Assembly: GCF_009707865.1 (NCBI RefSeq)
Contig: NZ_WMBA01000062.1
Coordinates: 1-45,598 of the forward strand
Reading direction: 5' to 3'
Source: Amycolatopsis pithecellobii
Lineage (GTDB): Bacteria; Actinomycetota; Actinomycetes; Mycobacteriales; Pseudonocardiaceae
Length of the DNA stretch: 45,598 bases
Shown: positions 39,715-45,598 of the stretch, piece by piece
How the letters are laid out: the number at the start of each line of letters is the position of its first letter
How positions within the stretch are numbered: the first letter of the stretch is position 1
Program-made: the position numbers and the translations under genes
Notes under the pieces: generated by a model
Seen by the model: only the letters and a program-made list of their open reading frames with translations
Told to the model about the DNA's origin: nothing
The model's database searches: none

Positions 39715-40299
39715 ATGTCCGGCACACCCCTGGTCAACGGCGAGAAGGCAAGCCGCCGCGAGCAGATCCTCACCGCGGCGGCCGAACTGTTTGCCCAGCA
39801 CGGGTTCCACGGAGTGGGCATCGACGACATCGGGGCGGCGGTCGGCATCTCCGGTCCTGCGCTGTACCGGCATTTTCGCGGCAAGGACGCGATGCTCGGC
39901 GAGATGCTGAACTCGATCAGCCACTACCTGCTGGACGGCGGCACCCAGCGCGCGGAGCGGACAACGGATCCCGAGGAGCTGCTGACCGAACTGGTCGACT
40001 TCCACGTCACGTTCGCGTTGACCCAGCCGTCGTTGATCACCGTGCAGGAACGCAGCCTCGCGAACCTGACCGACTCGGATCGCAAGGAGGTGCGCGCCTT
40101 GCAGCGGCGCTACGTCGAGGTGTGGGTGCGGGCGATCCGCGACGCCATACCCAGGGTGAGCGAACGGCGGGCACGCTCGGCCGCACACGCCGTGTTCGGT
40201 TTGATCAACTCGACACCTCACAACCGCTACCTGGATGAACCCGATCTGGCGGACCTGCTGCGCAGGCTCGCACTCGGTGCTCTGCACGCGCTCGCGTGA
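39715..40299 (+). CDS. TetR-family regulator
   Basis: A 194-residue TetR regulator, normal length. The HTH is at about residues 15-62 (REQILTAAAELFAQHGFHGV ... IDDIGAAVG, then SGPALYRHF), followed by an all-helical ligand domain. Its recognition region differs little from that of unit 1 of the double TetR at 28104 (IDDIGAAVGISGPALYRHF against INDIAAEAGITGPALYRHF). The promoters of accD1 and fadA also share an operator motif. It therefore probably controls accD1-accA1, in the manner of the TetR regulator linked to the homologous mycobacterial locus. It starts leaderless from TAGCAT. Confidence 0.9.
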   Translation: MSGTPLVNGEKASRREQILTAAAELFAQHGFHGVGIDDIGAAVGISGPALYRHFRGKDAMLGEMLNSISHYLLDGGTQRAERTTDPEELLTELVDFHVTFALTQPSLITVQERSLANLTDSDRKEVRALQRRYVEVWVRAIRDAIPRVSERRARSAAHAVFGLINSTPHNRYLDEPDLADLLRRLALGALHALA

Positions 40300-40355
40300 G
40301 TCACCCGGATTTACCACTAGCGCGATCGGTGTGCTCCTGGTGTTTGATGGGGTGT

Positions 40356-40820
40356 GTGACTACCGGGCGGAACGTCGTGGAGAAGGCGCAGCGTGCCCTT
40401 GTCGCGATGCGGCTCGGGCGGGACGACGAAGCACTCGACGAGGTGACGCCGTCGTCGGCCGAGGACATGCGCGCGCTGATGCTGCTGCTGTTCGGGGAGT
40501 GCAGCACGATGGTGTCGGTGCTCGGTGACGGCGGCAGCGCGCCGGTCAAGGTGCAGGTCTTCGACGAGAGCGGGGAAGAGGTGCCGATCGACGAGGCCGA
40601 TCCCCCGGTCCGCACGGCCGTCCGGACGCTGCTCGCCGAGGTGCACGGCAACACCGAAGCCGCGCAGGAACAGGTGGAGATTGCCCTCACCAGTGCGGCG
40701 CCCGATGAGGTGAACAGTCTCGTCCTGCAGGCATTGCGGTGGACGATCCGGCTGTCCACCGAATGCCTCGACCGTGATCTGCCGGTGCCCGACTGGGTGC
40801 AGGACGCGCTCACCGACTGA
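40356..40820 (+). CDS. hypothetical acidic protein
   Basis: A 154-residue protein with no recognised family. It is soluble and acidic, probably mostly alpha-helical (VVEKAQRALVAMRLG; LLAEVHGNTEAAQEQVEIAL), with no signal peptide, membrane segment or Cys. Codon use fits a real gene. The start is uncertain: GTG 40356 is taken because a TTTGAT-like -10 lies 7 nt upstream, while ATG 40347 and GTG 40377 are alternatives. It follows the TetR gene by 56 bp and converges with metX. No functional link to either is evident. Confidence 0.6.
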   Translation: MTTGRNVVEKAQRALVAMRLGRDDEALDEVTPSSAEDMRALMLLLFGECSTMVSVLGDGGSAPVKVQVFDESGEEVPIDEADPPVRTAVRTLLAEVHGNTEAAQEQVEIALTSAAPDEVNSLVLQALRWTIRLSTECLDRDLPVPDWVQDALTD

Positions 40821-40826
40821 AGCCGG

Positions 40827-41945
40827 TCAGCTCAGCAGGCCCTTGACGAGTGCGGCGATCTGCGGCGTCTCGATCAGGAACGAATCGTGGCCAAACGGCG
40901 AGGAGATCACCGCCGCGTCGCCGGCGCGGAGGATGCCGGCCGCCAGATCCCTTGACTGGTACAGCGGATACAACCGGTCACTGTCCACACCGGCCACAAC
41001 GGTGCGGGCGGTGATCCGGGAAAGCGCTTCCCCGACGCCGCCGCGATCGCGTCCGACGTCGTGGGTGTTCATGGATTCGGTGAGCAGCAGGTAACTGTTC
41101 GCGTCGAAGCGCCGGACGAGCTTGTCCGCGTGATGGTCCAAATAGGACTCCACCGCGAACCGGTCGTCGTCATCGCCCTGCCGGTGGCGGCCGAATCGGC
41201 GCGCGAGCTCCAGTTCGCTGCGATACGTGACGTGAGCGATCCGCCGCGCGATGCCGAGACCGCGATGCGGCCCGTCACCGGGCGCCGCGTCGTAGAAATC
41301 GCCGCCGCGCCACGCTGGGTCGGAGCGGATGGCGTGCAGCTGCGGGGATGCCCACGCGATCTGCTCCGCCGATGCGGCCGCCGGCGCCGCCACGACGAGC
41401 AGTGACTCCACCCGTGCCGGCAGCGTCACGGCCCATTCGAGCGCACGCATCCCGCCCATGGAACCGCCGATCACCAGCGCCCACCGCTCGATGCCCAGCG
41501 CGTCGGCCAAGACCGCCTCGGCGTGCACCTGATCCCGCATCGCTATCCGCGGAAACCTGCTGCCCCAAGGAATTCCGTCCGGATCCGGCGACGCGGGGCC
41601 GGTGCTGCCCTGGCAGCCGCCCAGGATGTTCGGCACCACGACGAACAACTCACCCGTGTCGAGCGCGCGGCCAGGCCCGATCAGCCCGTCCCACCAGCCC
41701 GCCGTCGGGTGCCCGGCCGCGGCCTCCCCCGCCGCATGGGAGTCACCGGTGAGCGCGTGCTCGACCAGCACCGCGTTCGACGCGTCGGAGTTCAGCGTGC
41801 CCCAGGTTTCGTACGCGAGCTCCCAGGCAGGCAACTCGCCGCCGGCCTCGAACCGGAACGGCTCGTCCACGGGGAGCCACCGGCGCCGGCCAGGCGGATC
41901 CCCCGGCCGCCACGCACCGGTCACGGGCGGGAGGTCCCTGCTCAC
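40827..41945 (-). CDS. metX: homoserine O-acetyltransferase
   Basis: A 372-residue alpha/beta-fold acyltransferase that acetylates homoserine from acetyl-CoA in methionine synthesis. Ser162 lies in VIGGSMGGMRALEW, and LGGCQGSTGP, the DSDRLYPLYQS acid region and SSPFGHDSFLIE base region follow in order. Length is typical. GTG 41945 has AAGG upstream. The open frame to 42497 is shadow of the PucR gene. The usual partner metY is not adjacent in this window. A leaderless 7-codon ORF may precede it and overlap its start, which would couple its translation. Confidence 0.94.
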   Translation of the reverse strand: MSRDLPPVTGAWRPGDPPGRRRWLPVDEPFRFEAGGELPAWELAYETWGTLNSDASNAVLVEHALTGDSHAAGEAAAGHPTAGWWDGLIGPGRALDTGELFVVVPNILGGCQGSTGPASPDPDGIPWGSRFPRIAMRDQVHAEAVLADALGIERWALVIGGSMGGMRALEWAVTLPARVESLLVVAAPAAASAEQIAWASPQLHAIRSDPAWRGGDFYDAAPGDGPHRGLGIARRIAHVTYRSELELARRFGRHRQGDDDDRFAVESYLDHHADKLVRRFDANSYLLLTESMNTHDVGRDRGGVGEALSRITARTVVAGVDSDRLYPLYQSRDLAAGILRAGDAAVISSPFGHDSFLIETPQIAALVKGLLS

Positions 41946-41965
41946 GAAGCCGCCTTGCTCGACAT
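41942..41965 (-). CDS. possible leader ORF (MSSKAAS) overlapping the metX start
   Basis: Seven codons from ATG 41965 to a TGA that overlaps the metX GTG (GTGA). TACGGT (41974-41979) lies 8 nt before the ATG, so the mRNA may begin at this codon. If translated, ribosomes would stop exactly on the metX start and could reinitiate there. There is no methionine- or cysteine-rich stretch, so an amino-acid attenuator is not evident. Confidence 0.35.
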   Translation of the reverse strand: MSSKAAS

Positions 41966-41973
41966 GGCGTCCG

Positions 41974-41979
41974 ACCGTA
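41974..41979 (-). promoter_or_regulatory. -10 element (TACGGT) of metX
   Basis: TACGGT on the minus strand, 28 nt before the metX GTG and 8 nt before the short leader ATG. Confidence 0.4.
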
Positions 41980-42033
41980 GTCCGGCTGAGCCGACCGGCG
42001 TAAACGTCCCAGTCCCTGAAACCCGCCGAGCCG

Positions 42034-42039
42034 TATGCT
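42034..42039 (+). promoter_or_regulatory. -10 element (TATGCT) of PucR gene
   Basis: TATGCT, 6 nt before the ATG at 42046; close to consensus. Confidence 0.55.
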
Positions 42040-42045
42040 GCCGAA

Positions 42046-43560
42046 ATGGTGTCAGTCCGCAGTGTCGTGGAGCGGGTCGGCCCGACGCTGCTGCACGCCG
42101 TGTGGCTGCCCGAGCGCTGCCCGGCCGTGGCCGACGTGGTGATCGCCGAACCGGGGGCGACGGTACCCGTCGCGGCGGGTGATCTCGTGCTCGGTGTCGC
42201 GGCGGCGAACGCCGCGGACGCGGTCGCGCTCGTCTCGCACAGCGCGTCGCGCGAGGCGGCCGCCGTGCTGCTCAAGCGTCCGCTCGCGGCGAAGCAGTCC
42301 GTCGTGCGGGCGGCGAAGGCGGCGGAGATCGCGCTGGTCGAGGTGCAGGCGGGGACGGCGTGGGCGCAGCTGGTCTGGCTGCTGCGGACGGTCCTCGACG
42401 CCGACGACTCGGTGGGTGACGCCGGTTCGGGTGATCTGTTCCGCCTCGCCGACGTCGTCGCGTCCGTGGTCGACGCGCCGGTCACCATCGAGGACACGAA
42501 CTCCCGCGTGGTCGCCTACTCGGCGCGGCAGGACCTCACGGACCCGGCGCGGGTGTCGACGATCATGGGCCGCCGGATCCCGGACGACGTGCTTGCCCGG
42601 TTCCGCTCACGGGGTGTGTTCCGCGAGCTTTCCCGTGGCCGGCAGACGGTTTTCGTGCCCGCACAACAGGATGGCACGCTGCCGCGGCTGATCGTGCCGA
42701 TCCGGATGGGCGGTGAGCTGCTCGGCTCGATGTGGGCGGTGGTGACGGGCCCGGTGCCCGAGGAGCGGGCGGCCGCGTTCGCCGATACCGCGCCCGTCGT
42801 CGCCCTGCACCTGTTGCGCCTGCGGGCGCACGCGGATGCCCGGCGGCGCGCGTCGGCGGAGCTGCTGCGTGAGCTGCTCGAAGGAAAAGTGGGGCCACGC
42901 AAGGCAATGGCCGAACTCGAGCTGTCCGAGGAACCGCACCGGGTGGTGGTCGTGGACACCCGCGGCAGTGATGTCACCGACGGCGAAGGGCTGCGCTTGG
43001 CCCTGCTGGAACGGATTTCGCAGGGCATCGGGCCGCGGCCGGTCGCGACCGAGCTCGCCGGCCTGCTCTATGCGATCGTGCCGGACTCCTCGTGGCCGCA
43101 ACTGGGCAAGGCGCTGGCGGACCTGCGGACGCGCGTTGCCGCGGGCAGCCCTGTCGAGCTCGGTGAGCTGACCCGGTCCCGCGCCGAGGCCGAGGAGATG
43201 CTGGGGCTCATCCGGGCCGGCCTGCTGCAGGGCGGCGTCGGCAGCTACGACGGGGCGTGGACCGCGCTGGTGTTGCATCGCGCGGCGACCGCGGCGGGTA
43301 GTGCACGGATCACGGAACTGGGCCCGCTGCAGACGCTGCGCGAGTACGACGTCGCCAACCACACCGACTACCTCGGCACGTTGTACGAATGGCTCCGCTT
43401 CCCCGGCGATCCACGGTCGGCGGCGAAGGCGCTGCGAATCCACCCCAACACTTTTCGCTACCGGATCCGGCGCCTGCTGGAACTGGTGCCGGTGGATCTG
43501 GACGATCCGGACACGCGGTTGGCTCTGATCACACAGCTCGTGGCCCTTCGGTGGTCATGA
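42046..43560 (+). CDS. PucR-family transcriptional regulator
   Basis: A 504-residue regulator. The N-terminal third is the purine-catabolism-type sensor region (DLVLGVAAANAADAVALVSH ... AKAAEIALVEVQ). A GAF-like part follows (VTIEDTNSRVVAYS), then a degenerate GGDEF-like CdaR domain. The C-terminal PucR HTH is FPGDPRSAAKALRIHPNTFR and YRIRRLLEL. Length is typical. It is leaderless from TATGCT and diverges from metX. PucR relatives respond to purines, amino acids or other small metabolites; the target here is unknown, and neither metX nor the MOSC gene is an obvious one. Confidence 0.9.
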   Translation: MVSVRSVVERVGPTLLHAVWLPERCPAVADVVIAEPGATVPVAAGDLVLGVAAANAADAVALVSHSASREAAAVLLKRPLAAKQSVVRAAKAAEIALVEVQAGTAWAQLVWLLRTVLDADDSVGDAGSGDLFRLADVVASVVDAPVTIEDTNSRVVAYSARQDLTDPARVSTIMGRRIPDDVLARFRSRGVFRELSRGRQTVFVPAQQDGTLPRLIVPIRMGGELLGSMWAVVTGPVPEERAAAFADTAPVVALHLLRLRAHADARRRASAELLRELLEGKVGPRKAMAELELSEEPHRVVVVDTRGSDVTDGEGLRLALLERISQGIGPRPVATELAGLLYAIVPDSSWPQLGKALADLRTRVAAGSPVELGELTRSRAEAEEMLGLIRAGLLQGGVGSYDGAWTALVLHRAATAAGSARITELGPLQTLREYDVANHTDYLGTLYEWLRFPGDPRSAAKALRIHPNTFRYRIRRLLELVPVDLDDPDTRLALITQLVALRWS

Positions 43561-43567
43561 AACCCCT

Positions 43568-43573
43568 TAGCAT
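43568..43573 (+). promoter_or_regulatory. -10 element (TAGCAT) of MOSC gene
   Basis: TAGCAT, 6 nt before the ATG at 43580, in the 19-bp gap after the PucR stop. Confidence 0.5.
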
Positions 43574-43579
43574 GGGCGG

Positions 43580-44296
43580 ATGTTCTCGGGATCCGTGGCG
43601 CAGTTGCATCGCTGGCCGGTCAAGTCCTTGCGGGGCGAACAGGTCGGCGCCGCGCCGTTCGATGACCGGGGAATGGTGGGCGACCGCGCACACGCCCTGA
43701 TCGACCTGCGCCCGAAGCGGCAAGGCAAGAGGCTCACGGTGCGCCAGAACCAGGAGCTGTTGTCGTGGCGCAGCGCTTATCGCGGCAGCCCGGAGGAATC
43801 GCCGACGCTGTACGGCCCGGACGGTCAGGCCTGGTCGTGGCGCGACCCGGCGCTCCCCGCCGCGCTGAGCGATTCCCTTGGACTGCCAGTGGAACTGCGG
43901 ACCGAGGACGGTCAGCAGGACCGCGGGCCGACCGTGCACGTGACGATCGAGACCTCGCGTCTCGCACTCGAAAACGAGCTGGGCGCCGGCGTCGAACTGG
44001 ACCGGTTCCGGCCGAATCTGCACCTGCGGCTGGACGCGCCCGCGTTCGCCGAGCAGGAATGGGGCGAGGGCACCACCTTCACCGTCGGCGACGTGATCCT
44101 GGAGGTCGTCGGTGACCGGGCCGGGCCGTGCGTGCGCTGCGCGGTGCCGAGCTGGGACCCGGCGGGGCGGGAACGGTGGCCGAAACTCCAGACCTGGCTG
44201 ATCGAGCAGCACGGGAACAAGTTCGGTCTGATCATGCGGGTCACGCGGCCCGGGGTGATCCGCGCCGGCGACGCCGTATGGGCGCAGCCGCAATAA
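43580..44296 (+). CDS. MOSC domain protein
   Basis: A 238-residue protein with an N-terminal MOSC beta-barrel (VAQLHRWPVKSLRGEQ) and a C-terminal MOSC domain (about 120-235). The conserved Cys is in GPCVRCAVP. MOSC proteins bind the molybdenum cofactor and carry sulphur; eukaryotic and bacterial relatives reduce N-hydroxylated compounds (YcbX, mARC). RFRPNLHLR before the domain and GDxV near the end (IRAGDAVW) match the family. It is leaderless from TAGCAT. No molybdopterin genes are nearby. Confidence 0.88.
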   Translation: MFSGSVAQLHRWPVKSLRGEQVGAAPFDDRGMVGDRAHALIDLRPKRQGKRLTVRQNQELLSWRSAYRGSPEESPTLYGPDGQAWSWRDPALPAALSDSLGLPVELRTEDGQQDRGPTVHVTIETSRLALENELGAGVELDRFRPNLHLRLDAPAFAEQEWGEGTTFTVGDVILEVVGDRAGPCVRCAVPSWDPAGRERWPKLQTWLIEQHGNKFGLIMRVTRPGVIRAGDAVWAQPQ

Positions 44297-44403
44297 CTTT
44301 CCCGGCTGGGACGCGGATTTCATGCGTCGACGGGCTGTCGTGCGGGAACTATCCACCGGCGCGAGGATTGTCGTGGGCACACGATGACACCGCCGTCCGG
44401 GTG

Positions 44404-44419
44404 GACCACCTTGGTGGTC
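44404..44419. promoter_or_regulatory. palindrome upstream of ald
   Basis: GACCACC-TT-GGTGGTC has perfect 7-bp arms and lies 21 bp before the ald ribosome binding site. It may be a regulator site (alanine dehydrogenase genes are often under Lrp/AsnC-type control) or an mRNA hairpin in the leader. Confidence 0.4.
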
Positions 44420-44449
44420 AGGATGCCCCCGACTGAACAGGAGACCCCC

Positions 44450-45565
44450 GTGCGCATCGCCGTTCCGCGTGAGATCAAGAAGCACGAATACCGCGTGGCG
44501 ATAACGCCGGCCGGTGTGCACGCCCTGACCCGTCATGGCCACGAGGTCTTCATCGAAACCGGTGCCGGTGTCGGCTCCGCCATCCCGGACGACGATTTCA
44601 CCGCAGCCGGCGCCAAAATCCTCAGCACCGCGGACGAGGTGTGGGCCGAGGGTGAGCTGGTGTTGAAGGTCAAGGAGCCGATCGCCGAGGAGTATCCGCG
44701 GTTGCGCTCCGACCTGGTCCTGTTCACCTATCTGCATCTTGCGGCGGACCGTCCCCTGACGGAGGCCTTGCTGAAAGCCGGTACGACCGCGATCGCGTAC
44801 GAGACCGTGCAAACTGCGAATGGCGCTTTGCCTTTGCTGGCACCGATGTCGGAGGTGGCGGGGCGGCTGGCGCCGCAGGTCGGTGCCTACGCGTTGATGA
44901 AGCCCTCGGGTGGCCGTGGTGTGCTGCCCGGTGGTGTCCCCGGGGTGCGACCGGCGCGGGTCGTGGTGATCGGCGGCGGGGTGGCCGGCCTGAACGCGGC
45001 GCGGGTGGCGCTGGGTCTGGGGTCCGATGTGGAAATCCTGGACACCAATGTGGACCGTCTGCGTCAGATCGACCAGGAGTTCAACGGTCGCATCAGGACG
45101 GTCACCTCAACGCCGTTCGCCATCGAAGAAGCCGCGGTGGCAGCGGATTTGGTGGTGGGCGCCGTCCTGATCCCGGGTGCGAAGGCCCCGAAACTGATTT
45201 CGAACAGCTTGGTCCGCCACATGAAACCAGGCAGCGTCCTGGTCGACATCGCCATCGACCAAGGCGGCTGCTTCGCCGATTCCCACGCCACCACACATGA
45301 TGCCCCCACTTACGAAGTCCACGACTCGATCTTCTACTGCGTCGCCAACATGCCGGGCGCTGTCCCCAACACGAGCACCCAAGCCCTGACGAACGTCACC
45401 CTCCCCTACGCCGAAGCCCTGGCAAACAAAGGCTGGCACCAAGCCCTGACCACAGACCCGTCCCTGGCAAAAGGCTTGAACACACACCAACACACCCTGA
45501 CAAACGCCCCAGTCGCCACCGCCCACACCCTCCCCCACACCCCAATAGAAACAACCCTGAAATAA
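44450..45565 (+). CDS. ald: alanine dehydrogenase
   Basis: A 371-residue NAD-dependent alanine dehydrogenase (pyruvate + NH3 <=> L-alanine). N-terminal block VPREIKKHEYRVAITP; the pyruvate-binding Lys75 (LKVKEPI) and catalytic His96 (YLHLAAD) fall at the same positions as in the M. tuberculosis enzyme. The Rossmann motif GGGVAGLNAARVA starts near residue 174. The C-terminus is complete (NKGWHQALTTDPSLAKGLN) and followed by TAA. GTG 44450 has AGGAG 6 nt upstream; the frame open to 44384 has no ribosome binding site. The last 200 bp are strikingly G-poor on the coding strand. Confidence 0.95.
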   Translation: MRIAVPREIKKHEYRVAITPAGVHALTRHGHEVFIETGAGVGSAIPDDDFTAAGAKILSTADEVWAEGELVLKVKEPIAEEYPRLRSDLVLFTYLHLAADRPLTEALLKAGTTAIAYETVQTANGALPLLAPMSEVAGRLAPQVGAYALMKPSGGRGVLPGGVPGVRPARVVVIGGGVAGLNAARVALGLGSDVEILDTNVDRLRQIDQEFNGRIRTVTSTPFAIEEAAVAADLVVGAVLIPGAKAPKLISNSLVRHMKPGSVLVDIAIDQGGCFADSHATTHDAPTYEVHDSIFYCVANMPGAVPNTSTQALTNVTLPYAEALANKGWHQALTTDPSLAKGLNTHQHTLTNAPVATAHTLPHTPIETTLK

Positions 45566-45598
45566 ACGCCGTACAACAAAGTGCTTGGACAGCAACGC

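Noticed and set aside
1..45598. CRISPR array, tRNA, rRNA, insertion sequence
   Set aside because: Looked for repeats with regular spacers, tRNA cloverleaf ends, rRNA-like blocks and DDE/serine/tyrosine recombinase motifs; none was recognised by eye. A dedicated scan was not possible.

Overview
This is chromosomal DNA of a high-GC actinomycete. Codon third positions are strongly G/C, GTG starts are common, many genes look leaderless (a TANNNT -10 element about 6 nt before the start codon), and typical actinobacterial families occur: WS/DGAT acyltransferase, FadA/FadB and AccA1/AccD1 of the mycobacterial type, tandem acyl-CoA dehydrogenases and many TetR/GntR regulators. The style fits Pseudonocardiaceae such as Amycolatopsis, but this is inferred from gene content and composition, not from a marker gene. 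No rRNA, tRNA, CRISPR array, transposase or integrase was seen.

Layout. 0-0.85 kb: a possible truncated gene end and two small divergent DNA-binding proteins (GntR, XRE). 0.85-11 kb: mostly single-gene units: a PPOX flavoprotein, peptidase E with a DUF1015 protein, a DUF2127 membrane protein, a small Cys-rich protein, a PaaX regulator with an epoxide-hydrolase-like enzyme, DUF2795, a VOC protein, a ThDP enzyme, a xi-class GST and a WS/DGAT. 11-11.65 kb: a Doc-type toxin-antitoxin pair with a clear operator. 11.66-20.85 kb: a catabolic cluster (amidase, D-2-hydroxyacid dehydrogenase, two Asp/Glu-racemase/maleate-isomerase relatives, FCD-type GntR regulator, tartrate/D-malate dehydrogenase-like enzyme, aldehyde dehydrogenase, class III aminotransferase, DUF3830). 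Three copies of one palindrome, ATTGTCRACAAY, sit at its promoters. 21.2-24.4 kb: a 28-codon His-rich small ORF with its own RBS and terminator, then an FAD-linked 2-hydroxyacid oxidase and a ThDP decarboxylase-like enzyme.

24.6-33.8 kb is a fatty-acid region: fadB and fadA facing a tandem (double) TetR regulator, a pair of acyl-CoA dehydrogenases, a PHA-synthase-like hydrolase and an SDR. 33.9-38.6 kb is an accD1-accA1-acyl-CoA dehydrogenase operon, matching in order the leucine/isovalerate carboxylase locus of mycobacteria. Its promoter carries a 20-bp-arm inverted repeat whose half-site motif recurs at the fadA promoter. 38.7-45.6 kb holds a secreted SGNH esterase, a TetR regulator, a hypothetical protein, metX with a possible 7-codon leaderless upstream ORF, a PucR regulator, a MOSC protein and alanine dehydrogenase.

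An unrecognised 93-bp repeat with 12-bp terminal inverted repeats is present twice (16390, 39600), plus one 36-bp half copy (8592). One copy supplies the last codons and stop of the tartrate-dehydrogenase-like gene, and the half copy supplies most of a -10 element. The most promising undescribed items are this repeat family, the GntR-palindrome regulon of unknown substrate, and the His-rich small ORF.
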